In this document: positions 1-8,898 of the stretch, one piece after another
Numbering within the stretch: position 1 is the stretch's first letter
How the letters are laid out: each line of letters starts with the position of its first letter
Source of the DNA: Rheinheimera texasensis DSM 17496
GTDB lineage: Bacteria > Pseudomonadota > Gammaproteobacteria > Enterobacterales > Alteromonadaceae
Assembly: GCF_000711985.1 (NCBI RefSeq)
Contig: NZ_KL544005.1
Location: 757,970 to 821,969, forward strand
Length of the DNA: 64,000 nucleotides
Direction of reading: 5' to 3'
Translations under genes and position numbers: made by a program
The notes under the pieces: model-generated
Database searches by the model: none
What the model saw: only the letters and a program-made list of their open reading frames with translations
What the model was told of the DNA's origin: nothing

Positions 1-294
1 GGCTCGTTTTTACGCGTCAAACTGCATTATGGCGATTTAACACCAGTGCTGAATCAGGCACAGCAAGCGGTGTACGGTGCCTTTTTAGACGGCGATTCGG
101 TGCATCAGCTGGCTTTAGCCAAACCCGGTGGTTTTATCGTGCTTGGCAATGAAGCCAACGGCATCAGTGACGCCATCGCAGCATGCGTGAACCGTCGTAT
201 AACCATTCCGGCTTTTGGCCAGGCTGAGAGTTTAAATGTCGGCATCGCCAGTGCGGTGATTGTGGATAATCTGCTGCGGCTGTCAGGGAAGTAG
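1..294 (+). CDS. SpoU/TrmH-family RNA 2'-O-methyltransferase, C-terminal part (5' end outside window)
   Basis: The reading frame is open from base 1, so the start lies upstream of the window. The visible ~97 residues hold the last two SAM-binding motifs of the SpoU/TrmH (SPOUT) fold: VLGNEANGIS (motif 2) and ESLNVGIASAVI (motif 3, part of the trefoil knot). Enzymes of this family transfer a methyl group from SAM to a ribose 2'-OH of tRNA or rRNA in the cytoplasm. The target RNA cannot be decided from this tail. The gene ends in TAG and is followed by a bidirectional hairpin terminator facing the convergent subtilase gene. Confidence 0.85.
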   Translation, partial: GSFLRVKLHYGDLTPVLNQAQQAVYGAFLDGDSVHQLALAKPGGFIVLGNEANGISDAIAACVNRRITIPAFGQAESLNVGIASAVIVDNLLRLSGK

Positions 295-332
295 CTGGCT
301 GATAAAGCAGTTATGGCTTAGTTTTTACCCAC

Positions 333-361
333 AAAAAAGCGCCAAAATCAGGCGCTTTTTT
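333..361. terminator. Bidirectional rho-independent terminator between convergent genes
   Basis: A perfect 11-bp inverted repeat, AAAAAAGCGCC and GGCGCTTTTTT, encloses a 7-nt loop. The arms supply a T-run on either strand, so it can stop both the methyltransferase gene (plus) and the subtilase array (minus). Confidence 0.85.
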
Positions 362-390
362 ATTGTCTCAAGATTGATATAAACCCGACA

Positions 391-3300
391 TCAGGCTGCT
401 TTGTTGGTGATCTGGCTGCGCTGCCGACGCCAGGCCAGCAGCGGTAAACCAAGCAGCAATACGCCTAAACCAGCACCACCGCCGCCCGAACCTGAACTGC
501 CGGCATTCGGCGTCACCGGGTCACTGCTGCGCGTCGCATCCAGCGGATATTTATCGCTGCTGTCGGCCACACCATCGTTGTCATCGTCAGGATCGGCGTT
601 ATTGCCGGTGCCGTCTTTGTCGGTATCCAGCGTTTCTTTGGGATCCAGTGGGAAAGCATCGGCTGTGTCGGCCACACCGTCGTTGTCGTCATCCGGGTCA
701 GCGTTATTACCAATGCCGTCTTTGTCGGTATCCAGCGTTTCTTTGGGATCCAACGGGAAGGCGTCTGCAGTATCTGCCACGCCGTCGTTGTCATCGTCCG
801 GGTCGGCGTTATTACCGATGCCGTCTTTGTCAGTGTCGACTGATTCTTTTGGATCTAACGGGAAGACGTCGGCGGTATCTGCCACGCCATCGTTGTCATC
901 ATCCGGGTCGGCGTTATTACCGATGCCGTCTTTGTCGGTATCCAACGTTTCCGCCGGATCTAACGGGAAGGCATCGTTCACATCCGGCGTGCCGTCGTTG
1001 TCATCATCCGGGTCGGCGTTATTGCCGAGGCCATCCTGGTCAGAATCAGTTGTTTCTGTTGGGTTGTATGGCATGGTGTCGCTGCTATCAGGCACCGAAT
1101 CATTGTCGTTGTCGGTGTCGGCACTATTGAGGATGCCGTCACTATCGACATCATTATCACCACCGACACTGGCACCAATACGCAGCGCTTCCGGCATCGT
1201 ATTCAACAATTGATTGCCCGATTGCGTCAAAACCTGCAGTCGCAGATCCAGCCAATGCTCACCGGCACGCAGCGGTAACGGGAACTGATGCACGCCGGCG
1301 TTATAACCGTGGTAAGCCAGCTTCCAGTCGCCATCTTTGGTTCTTAACAAGACTTTGAATTCCTTTACCGGATCTTGTTTCGAGGCAACTTCGACACTGA
1401 ACTTGTTATCAATCCGGCTGATAGTGTCGCCACGTTTTGCTCGATTAAAAGTGGCTAAATCGACAAAATAAGGCGACTCCAAACCGGCCTTGATCTGATC
1501 AAAGCGGACTTCACCAAGCAGGCCCTGCGTGTCCCTTCCATCAAGCGGATAATTCAGAAAAATAAAGTTCTCTTTACAATCAAAAGGCTGGATAAGATCG
1601 GTGCGGAAATGTGGTGGAACATCGCCGCTAAACCAGAGGTTTGACCTGAATTCGTTTAACAGATTTGCTTCGGGGCCACATTGATGGCGCGCTTTTACCT
1701 GGGCGTACGACGGAATGTCGTTTTGCCATAAATCATTGAAGATATTGTTGCCTCTGTATAAATCAACAGATTGGTAACGCGGCTTAATCAGCAGTCCATC
1801 GGCACTGGCCTGTAGCGGCGATGTCAGATAACGTAAGTTGTTATCAAAAGATAATTCCCGCACATCTGAGCTGTAGATAAGCTCCAGATCGGATAACTTT
1901 TTGATATCGCATATATCTGATTTACAGCGGAATTTCAGTATTTTGCCATCATCTGTCAATCGCCATTGCTGCGTCGTCACTGATGCGGCACTTTTTGACC
2001 AATCCTCAAATCGAAACCTGTTATCCGGTAGCTCGTCTGCTCTCAGTCCAACTGATTTTTGCCAGATATAGAGATCAAGTTGCCCACTAAGATCGGCAAA
2101 GCCCAACCCGTCCATCGCAAATAAATGATTTGGTTTTTCAGCTGGTTTGCGCAGCCTCACCTGATGTTGTTCAGTAAAATCAAGCTCTAAGTCTTGGGTC
2201 GGGCTCAGGGAGTTAAAGCGGAAAGACGCCATAATCAGATGTTGTGGCATCGAATCTGAGAGCAACAGCTGCTGCTGACTATATAAACTGAAACTAGCCG
2301 GCACGTCACTCAGATAAAACTCTGAGGGCGGTATGGCTGCGCACAGCGGCCTGCATTCAGTCCAAAAGGTAAAACCGGTTAGATAGCGGTCACCATCCTT
2401 AAGCGCCACACTACCAAAGGTTTTCTTAAAATCGCCGGCCCAAAACGGCGCGCCATTTTTGGTCGGCGACTTGAGCCGCAAACGATGCTTGATATCAGCA
2501 TTTGAGACTGTGATTTCCGGTGTGGCTGACAAATCGACATCAGTACGGAAAATCCAATTATCACGTTTGATCGACATATTTTTTGTTTCTTCCGGCAGCA
2601 GTGAGGCTGGTGGCGAAGACGCTTCAGCGAATATGTGAATCGTTTTATCCGTTAACCGCAGATTGACACTGGATTGCCCCCACAGGTTGTAGCGGGATGC
2701 GACTCTCGCCCACTTCGGCGTGTAGATACCGACCGAATTCATCGGGCTGGCCAGATTTACTTTGAGGATAAAATAATGATCTAATATCACCGGTAACCTT
2801 TGAACCTGGTTACCGCCTGACAACTCAATATCAAATTGATAGACCGCATTTCCGGGTGGATTTTCCGGGATTTTAGATGCATCAACCAGATAACTGAGAT
2901 CGACATCTTTCGTCTCGCCTGGCGCTAATTTTACGGATGCACTACTTAAAGTTACAGTCAAGAATGCCGGTGTGCCAGAGGTTTTTAATGTTAATTCAAC
3001 TGCTTGGGCCGAATTATTCTGGACGCTGAAGCGGCGAGTTCCCTGCTTGGCGAAATCTGCACTATTGAGCAGCCCCAGATACAAAGCATTCTGATCCAGA
3101 GCGACTTGCCCCCGCACTGCTTTAAGTACATTCAGCCGGCCAGTACCGTGGTCCCAAAATGATTCCTTCAGCGGGTCTGTATTCTGCACCAATCGCTGTT
3201 TGAGCTGAAACGCGGTCAACTGCGGCTCCGCTTGTAGCAATAAAGCAGCAGCACCGGCTACATGCGGTGCGGCCATACTGGTACCGCTTTTATACTCATA

Positions 3301-4524
3301 CTTATTGCCAGGGATCGCAGCATAAATGCTGCTACCCGGTGCGGCCATCTCAGGTTTAAACAGCGCGCCCGCGACGCCGGGCCCACGGCTACTGTCGAAA
3401 GACACCGCGTCGGTTTTCGAGGTATTAGCGACCGTTAAGGCCTCCGCGGCAATACCAGGCGAACCTAAAGACTCTAAATTGGGACCCGAGTTTCCAGCTG
3501 CGACGACCACCAATGCACCGGCTTTGGCGGCATTATTCACAGCGACCACCAAGGGATCATTGGCGTCCCGGCTATCGTTGCCAAGACTCATATTGATAAT
3601 CTGAGCACCGTCGCGGGTCTGTGGGTCGCCGTCTGGATCTACGGCTTTTTCTAAAGCGGCAATAATATCGAAAGTGCTACCAAAGCCATTATCTGCCAGT
3701 ACTTTATAAGCAATGATGCTGGCCTCTGGCGCTACACCTGTGATAGTTGCCGACTGACCGGCGATAATAGATGCCACATGAGTGCCGTGGCCGTGCACAT
3801 CCATCGGGTCATCATCTTTGGCGACAAAATCGTAACCGCCGGCCACTTTACAACCGGCCCCGAAACAACCACCCAGGGATTCGTGGGTATAATCCACGCC
3901 GGTATCTAACACCGCCACGCGAATGTTCTTGCCTTTGATGGGCAGGCCGTCGCGTTGCATCTCCCATACCCTAGGCACTTCGATTTTCGGCACGCTTTGC
4001 GATAAAAAAGCCCGGACCAACTGCTCTGGATAAACCGCTTTCACCCCGGGCAGTTGCGCTATTTGTTGTGCAAGCTGTTGTTTGTCGGGCGCTTTCAGCG
4101 TCACGGTTAAGGCATTTTCTAACTGACTGAATTGGCCCGTCACCCGCGCCTGTGGAAAACGACTCTGGATTTGGATTTTAGCCAGCTGCTGCTCGTTCTG
4201 AATACGCGCCTGGGCAGCACTGATTTGACTGAAACTAAGCTGTTGCCAGCTGTCGCTGCTGAGCGCCTGTTCCGGCGCGAGCTGTATCTGTTGTTGCGCC
4301 CGCAATTCCTGTTCTAATTGCGGATATAAACCAGCGGTTTCTAGTTGCACCAGAAAACGCTCTGGCTCTGTCAGCCGTAACTGCCCATCCGGCAGATCCT
4401 GACGATAACCACCCGGAGGTAAATCTCCGGTCGCCGCAATTGTGGCAATATCAGGTTCAGCCGCCTGAATCTGATGAGCAACCACCGCACTGACAATGAC
4501 TGCCAGCAATGTCTTCCGTGTCAT
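391..4524 (-). CDS. S8 subtilase with TSP3 repeats and GlyGly-CTERM tail (copy 1 of 3)
   Basis: Predicted exported serine protease of 1377 residues. An N-terminal signal peptide (about 1-22) precedes an I9-like propeptide region (about 55-175). The catalytic triad is visible as D207 (VAVLDTGVD), H246 (HGHGTHVA) and S416 (GTSMAAPHVAGAA), with oxyanion N345 (VAAGNSG). Residues about 480-1120 are a long region I cannot assign. Residues 1123-1334 hold six TSP3-type calcium-binding units. The tail has a Ser/Gly-rich stretch, a hydrophobic segment and the basic end WRRQRSQ, the GlyGly-CTERM architecture recognised by rhombosortase after type II secretion in other bacteria (established knowledge). 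A strong RBS (GCGGAGAG) lies 7 nt before ATG. It is the last gene of the minus-strand array. Its final ~10 residues differ from those of copies 2 and 3. Confidence 0.93.
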   Translation of the reverse strand: MTRKTLLAVIVSAVVAHQIQAAEPDIATIAATGDLPPGGYRQDLPDGQLRLTEPERFLVQLETAGLYPQLEQELRAQQQIQLAPEQALSSDSWQQLSFSQISAAQARIQNEQQLAKIQIQSRFPQARVTGQFSQLENALTVTLKAPDKQQLAQQIAQLPGVKAVYPEQLVRAFLSQSVPKIEVPRVWEMQRDGLPIKGKNIRVAVLDTGVDYTHESLGGCFGAGCKVAGGYDFVAKDDDPMDVHGHGTHVASIIAGQSATITGVAPEASIIAYKVLADNGFGSTFDIIAALEKAVDPDGDPQTRDGAQIINMSLGNDSRDANDPLVVAVNNAAKAGALVVVAAGNSGPNLESLGSPGIAAEALTVANTSKTDAVSFDSSRGPGVAGALFKPEMAAPGSSIYAAIPGNKYEYKSGTSMAAPHVAGAAALLLQAEPQLTAFQLKQRLVQNTDPLKESFWDHGTGRLNVLKAVRGQVALDQNALYLGLLNSADFAKQGTRRFSVQNNSAQAVELTLKTSGTPAFLTVTLSSASVKLAPGETKDVDLSYLVDASKIPENPPGNAVYQFDIELSGGNQVQRLPVILDHYFILKVNLASPMNSVGIYTPKWARVASRYNLWGQSSVNLRLTDKTIHIFAEASSPPASLLPEETKNMSIKRDNWIFRTDVDLSATPEITVSNADIKHRLRLKSPTKNGAPFWAGDFKKTFGSVALKDGDRYLTGFTFWTECRPLCAAIPPSEFYLSDVPASFSLYSQQQLLLSDSMPQHLIMASFRFNSLSPTQDLELDFTEQHQVRLRKPAEKPNHLFAMDGLGFADLSGQLDLYIWQKSVGLRADELPDNRFRFEDWSKSAASVTTQQWRLTDDGKILKFRCKSDICDIKKLSDLELIYSSDVRELSFDNNLRYLTSPLQASADGLLIKPRYQSVDLYRGNNIFNDLWQNDIPSYAQVKARHQCGPEANLLNEFRSNLWFSGDVPPHFRTDLIQPFDCKENFIFLNYPLDGRDTQGLLGEVRFDQIKAGLESPYFVDLATFNRAKRGDTISRIDNKFSVEVASKQDPVKEFKVLLRTKDGDWKLAYHGYNAGVHQFPLPLRAGEHWLDLRLQVLTQSGNQLLNTMPEALRIGASVGGDNDVDSDGILNSADTDNDNDSVPDSSDTMPYNPTETTDSDQDGLGNNADPDDDNDGTPDVNDAFPLDPAETLDTDKDGIGNNADPDDDNDGVADTADVFPLDPKESVDTDKDGIGNNADPDDDNDGVADTADAFPLDPKETLDTDKDGIGNNADPDDDNDGVADTADAFPLDPKETLDTDKDGTGNNADPDDDNDGVADSSDKYPLDATRSSDPVTPNAGSSGSGGGGAGLGVLLLGLPLLAWRRQRSQITNKAA
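523..1158 (-). repeat. TSP3 repeat array, 6 units (five of 105 bp)
   Basis: Near-identical 35-codon units with the core DxDxDGxGNNADPDDDNDG encode acidic calcium-binding loops. There are five 35-residue units plus one divergent 37-residue unit at the N-terminal end. The last unit ends DKYPLDATRSS. Sister genes hold 7 and 10 units. Confidence 0.9.
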
Positions 4525-4600
4525 CGAACAACTCTCCGCATCTTATTTATTTGTGTAAAAAACAAAATCTTCACAATGGTTCCTGATGATGACCATCAAT
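4525..4600 (-). repeat. Duplicated intergenic leader upstream of subtilase copy 1
   Basis: This 76-bp spacer is almost identical to the 77-bp spacer at 8822-8898; I count four differences across the aligned stretch. It carries the RBS GCGGAGAG and an AT-rich stretch that could hold a promoter, although I see no convincing -35/-10 pair. The duplication continues into the 3' coding ends of copies 2 and 3, which share the tail WRRRNWYWADK. Confidence 0.8.
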
Positions 4601-7600
4601 TTATTTGTCAGCCCAATACCAATTTCGGCGTCGCCAGACCAGCAGCGGTAAAACTAGCAACAGCTCACCTAAACCAGCACCACCGCCGCCACCAGAACCT
4701 GAGCTGCCGGCATTCGGTGTAACGGGATCGCTGCTGCGCGTCGCATCCAGCGGATATTTATCGCTGCTGTCGGCCACACCATCGTTGTCATCGTCAGGAT
4801 CGGCGTTATTACCGATGCCGTCTTTGTCTGTGTCCGTGGTTTCTTTTGGATCCAGCGGGAAGGCATCGGCTGTGTCGGCCACACCATCGTTGTCGTCATC
4901 CGCATCGGCATTATTACCAATGCCGTCTTTATCAGTATCCAGCGTTTCTTTTGGGTCCAGCGGGAAGGCGTCTGCAGTATCTGCCACGCCGTCGTTGTCA
5001 TCGTCCGGATCAGCGTTATTACCGATGCCGTCTTTGTCAGTGTCGACTGATTCTTTTGGATCTAACGGGAAGACGTCGGCGGTATCTGCCACACCGTCAT
5101 TGTCATCGTCCGGATCGGCGTTGTTACCAATACCGTCTTTGTCAGAATCCAACGTTTCTTTGGGATCCAGTGGGAAAGCATCGGCGGTGTCTGCCACACC
5201 GTCGTTGTCATCGTCCGGGTCAGCGTTATTGCCGATGCCGTCTTTGTCAGTATCCAACGTCTCCGCCGGATCTAACGGGAAGGCGTCGCTGACATCCGGG
5301 GTGCCGTCGTTGTCATCATCCGGGTCGGCGTTATTGCCAAGGCCATCCTGGTCAGAATCAGTTGTTTCTGTAGGGTTGTATGGCATGGTGTCGCTGCTAT
5401 CAGGCACCGAATCATTGTCGTTATCGGTGTCGGCATCATTCAGAATACCATCGCTATCAACATCGTTATCGCCACCGGCACTGGCACCTAAACGCAGCGC
5501 CTCAGGCATGGTATTTAGCAACTGATTGCCAGACTGCGTAATAACCTGCAGTCGCAGATCCAGCCATTGCTCACCGGCACGCAGCGGCAACGGGAACTGA
5601 TGCACGCCGGCGTTATAACCGTGATAAGCCAGCTTCCAGTCGCCATCTGTGGTCTTCAGAAAGACTTTAAACTCTTTAATCGGATCTACTGTAGATACGA
5701 CTTCAACACTGAATTTGTTATCAATCCTGCTAATAGTGTCCCCTCGTGTTGCCCGGTTAAAGGTCGCCATATTGACAAAGTACGGTGAGTCTAAGCCAGC
5801 TTTCACCTGTGCAAACCTGACTTCGCCCAGCAAGCCTTTATCGTCTCGCCCGTCCAACGGGTAATTCAGTAGAATTTCAGCCCCTTTACAGTCAGCAGGT
5901 TTCTGCAGACTTGTTGCGAAATTACTGCCAGCCTTTTCGTACCAGAAACTCGCTTTTAACGGCTCCAGTGACACTTGCTCAGTATCACAGATCTGACTCA
6001 CCGAAATCTGTGTGAATGCAGGCGCATCGTTTTGCCATAAATCATTGAAAATATTATTGGAAAAATACAAATCGATCGCTTTACTACGTGGAATGATCTG
6101 TAACTGAGTACTATCTGTCCGCAGCGGTGAGGTCAGGTAACGCAGGTTGTTATCAAAGGACAGTTCGCGTACGTCGGAGCTATAAATCAGTTGATGATCG
6201 GCAATTTGGGTTGGATTACAAGAATCTGTTTTACAACGATATTTCTCAATTTTTCCGTCTTCAGTCAGCCGCCATTGCTGGGTGCCTATTTTGTCTCCCC
6301 AGTCGTCGCCTTTTCCAAAAGTTATCCGGCTATTTGGCATTTCATCAGCCGTTAGTCCTGTTGTTTTCGACCAGATACTCAAACTGACGTTTTTGGAAAA
6401 TGCAGAGGACCCCACAGAAGACTGGCCAAAACTAAAAAAGCTATTTTTGTGTTTTCTTAGTTGAATCAGATCTTTATCACTATAATCCACTGATAAATCC
6501 TGTGTCTGAAGCGGAGAACTGAAGCGGTAAGTATTCATGATAAGCTGCTGCCACGAAGGGCTTATGCTTTGTTGTTGAATTCTCAAAGATGCCGTCGCAG
6601 GCAAATCACTGAAATAGTTTTCGACTGGCGGCGTCCCTGAACAAATTGGGTCACAAAACGAAAAGCGAAGATAACTACCTAAGTTATATTTACCGTTATT
6701 AAGAGAAACAGACTCCCACGCCAGTCTGTTTTCAGCATCCCAAAATGGTTTACCGTCCCTGGTAGGCGAATTCATACGTAAGCGATGTTTTAACTCGCTA
6801 TCGGAGACTGATAATTCGGGAGTCAATGTAACGTCAACATCAGTCCGGAAAATCCAATTATTGCGGCTAACCCATCTACCCTTTGTTTCCTCGGGTAACA
6901 AATGCGCCGGTGTGGATAACGCCTCACTCCTGATATTGATGTGTTTTTGGAGCAATTTATAATCGACCACAGTCAAATTTGTTAAATTGTACTTTGTATT
7001 GATTGATTGCCATTTGGACGTGAAAAGATAAACGGATGAGATTGGACTCATCAGATTTAATCGAAACGGGAAATAGTACTCCAGTAAAATAGGCAGCGCT
7101 GCTGACTCGCTTGCAGTTCCATAAGTCACATAAAATTGATATGCACCAGATGGAGGCGGGTTTTCCGGCAGTTTGGTCAGGTCCACTCGGTAACTCACTT
7201 CAAACGTTTTTTTCTCTCCAGATCTCAGTTTCACATTGGGAGTATCAAAGGTCACATTGATAAAATCAGGTAACCACTGGGTATTCAGCGCGATGTCTGC
7301 AGCAACTGAGGATTTGTTTTGCAGACTAAAACTGCGGGTCCCCTGGATGGCAAAATCACTCGCATTGACCCGCCCTAAATAGAGCATGGACAGATCTGCA
7401 GACAACGTTTGCCGGACTGCTTTTAATACATTGAGCCGTCCGCTGCCATGGTCCCAGTATGTGTCCGTCAACTGGTCGGTCGATTGCACAAGTCGCCGTT
7501 TCAGATCTGCTGCGCTTAATCCCGGCTCCGCCTGCAGCAACAAAGCGGCAGCGCCGGCAACATGCGGCGCTGCCATACTGGTACCGCTTTTATACTCATA

Positions 7601-8821
7601 CTTATTCCCAGGGATCGCCGCATAAATGCTGCTACCAGGTGCGGCTATTTCAGGTTTAAACAGCTCGCCCGCGACGCCGGGTCCACGACTACTATCGAAA
7701 GACACCACGTCGGTTTTCGAGGTATTGGCGACCGTTAAGGCGTCAGATGCAATACCTGGCGAACCTAAGGACTCTAAATTGGGCCCCGAGTTTCCTGCTG
7801 CGACAACCACCAAAGCGCCGGCTTTCGCGGCATTGTTGACCGCCACCACCATGGGATCATTAGCATCCCGGCCATCGTGTCCCAGACTCATATTAATAAT
7901 CTGTGCACCATCGCGGGTCTGAGGGTCACCGTCTGGATCTACGGCTTTTTCCAAAGCCGAGATAATGTCAAAAGTGCTGCCATAACCATTGTCTGCTAAG
8001 ACTTTGTAGGCATAGATACTGGCCTCCGGAGCCACACCGGTAATGGTAGCCGACTGACCGGCGATAATAGATGCCACATGAGTACCGTGGCCGTGTACAT
8101 CCATCGGGTCATTATCTTTGGCGACAAAATCGTAACCGCCGGCGACTTTACAGCCGGTGCCTAAACAGCCACCCAGGGCTTCGTGGGTATAATCCACACC
8201 TGTGTCTAACACCGCCACCCGAATGTTCTTGCCTTTGATCGGCAAGTTGTCACGCTGCATCTCCCACACCTTGGGCGCCTCGATTTTCGGCACACTTTGT
8301 CCGAGAAAAGCTCTGACCAACTGCTCTGGATAAACCGCTTTCACCCCGGGGAGTTGCGCTATTTGTTGTGCAAGCTGTTGTTTGTCGGGCGCAGTGAGTG
8401 TCACGGTTAAGGCATTTTCTAACTGGCTGAATTGGCCCGTCACCCGCGCCTTTGGAAAACGACTCTGAATTTGGATTTTAGCCAGCTGCTGCTCGTTCTG
8501 AATACGCGCCTGAGCGGCACTGATTTGACTGAAACTAAGCTGCTGCCAGTTGTCGCTGCTGAGCGCCTGTTCCGGCGCGAGCTGTATCTGTTGTTGCGCG
8601 CGCAACTCCTGTTCTAATTGCGGATATAATGCCGGCGTTTCTAATTGCACCAGATAACGTTCTGGTTCTATTAGTCGAAGTACTCCATCAGATAGGTCCT
8701 GACGATAACTGCCAGGTGGTAAATCACCGGCCGCAATAGTGGCAATATCATGTTCAGCCGCCTGAATCTGATGAGCTACCACCGCACTGACAATGACTGC
8801 CCGCAATGTCTTCCGTGTCAT
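4601..8821 (-). CDS. S8 subtilase with TSP3 repeats and GlyGly-CTERM tail (copy 2 of 3)
   Basis: Close paralogue of the downstream copy, 1406 residues. It has the same signal peptide, propeptide and protease domain, with the triad at about D206, H245 and S415. The N-terminal ~480 residues are nearly identical to copy 1, whereas the middle region (about 480-1090) has diverged clearly. Seven TSP3 units occupy residues 1118-1364. The GlyGly-CTERM tail has GGGGGAGLGELLLVLPLLVWRRR, that is, a Glu inside the hydrophobic segment where copy 3 has Gly and copy 1 has Val. This could weaken membrane insertion or rhombosortase recognition (inference). RBS and leader match copy 1. It may be co-transcribed with copies 3 and 1. 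Confidence 0.93.
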   Translation of the reverse strand: MTRKTLRAVIVSAVVAHQIQAAEHDIATIAAGDLPPGSYRQDLSDGVLRLIEPERYLVQLETPALYPQLEQELRAQQQIQLAPEQALSSDNWQQLSFSQISAAQARIQNEQQLAKIQIQSRFPKARVTGQFSQLENALTVTLTAPDKQQLAQQIAQLPGVKAVYPEQLVRAFLGQSVPKIEAPKVWEMQRDNLPIKGKNIRVAVLDTGVDYTHEALGGCLGTGCKVAGGYDFVAKDNDPMDVHGHGTHVASIIAGQSATITGVAPEASIYAYKVLADNGYGSTFDIISALEKAVDPDGDPQTRDGAQIINMSLGHDGRDANDPMVVAVNNAAKAGALVVVAAGNSGPNLESLGSPGIASDALTVANTSKTDVVSFDSSRGPGVAGELFKPEIAAPGSSIYAAIPGNKYEYKSGTSMAAPHVAGAAALLLQAEPGLSAADLKRRLVQSTDQLTDTYWDHGSGRLNVLKAVRQTLSADLSMLYLGRVNASDFAIQGTRSFSLQNKSSVAADIALNTQWLPDFINVTFDTPNVKLRSGEKKTFEVSYRVDLTKLPENPPPSGAYQFYVTYGTASESAALPILLEYYFPFRLNLMSPISSVYLFTSKWQSINTKYNLTNLTVVDYKLLQKHINIRSEALSTPAHLLPEETKGRWVSRNNWIFRTDVDVTLTPELSVSDSELKHRLRMNSPTRDGKPFWDAENRLAWESVSLNNGKYNLGSYLRFSFCDPICSGTPPVENYFSDLPATASLRIQQQSISPSWQQLIMNTYRFSSPLQTQDLSVDYSDKDLIQLRKHKNSFFSFGQSSVGSSAFSKNVSLSIWSKTTGLTADEMPNSRITFGKGDDWGDKIGTQQWRLTEDGKIEKYRCKTDSCNPTQIADHQLIYSSDVRELSFDNNLRYLTSPLRTDSTQLQIIPRSKAIDLYFSNNIFNDLWQNDAPAFTQISVSQICDTEQVSLEPLKASFWYEKAGSNFATSLQKPADCKGAEILLNYPLDGRDDKGLLGEVRFAQVKAGLDSPYFVNMATFNRATRGDTISRIDNKFSVEVVSTVDPIKEFKVFLKTTDGDWKLAYHGYNAGVHQFPLPLRAGEQWLDLRLQVITQSGNQLLNTMPEALRLGASAGGDNDVDSDGILNDADTDNDNDSVPDSSDTMPYNPTETTDSDQDGLGNNADPDDDNDGTPDVSDAFPLDPAETLDTDKDGIGNNADPDDDNDGVADTADAFPLDPKETLDSDKDGIGNNADPDDDNDGVADTADVFPLDPKESVDTDKDGIGNNADPDDDNDGVADTADAFPLDPKETLDTDKDGIGNNADADDDNDGVADTADAFPLDPKETTDTDKDGIGNNADPDDDNDGVADSSDKYPLDATRSSDPVTPNAGSSGSGGGGGAGLGELLLVLPLLVWRRRNWYWADK
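4730..5470 (-). repeat. TSP3 repeat array, 7 units (six of 105 bp)
   Basis: Six 35-residue units plus the divergent 37-residue first unit. One unit reads NNADADDDNDG instead of NNADPDDDNDG, and one begins DSDKDG. The units are more alike between the genes than the flanking middle regions are, which points to unit exchange or expansion within the arrays. Confidence 0.9.
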
Positions 8822-8898
8822 CGAACAACTCTCCGCATCTTATTTATTTGTGTAAAAAAGCAAAATGTTCACAATGGTGCCTGATGATGACCATCACT
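8822..8898 (-). repeat. Duplicated intergenic leader upstream of subtilase copy 2
   Basis: Second copy of the spacer at 4525-4600, with one inserted G and three substitutions in the aligned part. It supplies the RBS for copy 2. Confidence 0.8.

Noticed and set aside
401-1213. Long plus-strand open frame rich in Ser (LSSSGSALLPMPSLSVS repeats)
   Set aside because: It is the antisense shadow of the TSP3 array. The 105-bp unit keeps several frames open. The same happens at 4605-5525 and 8903-10138.
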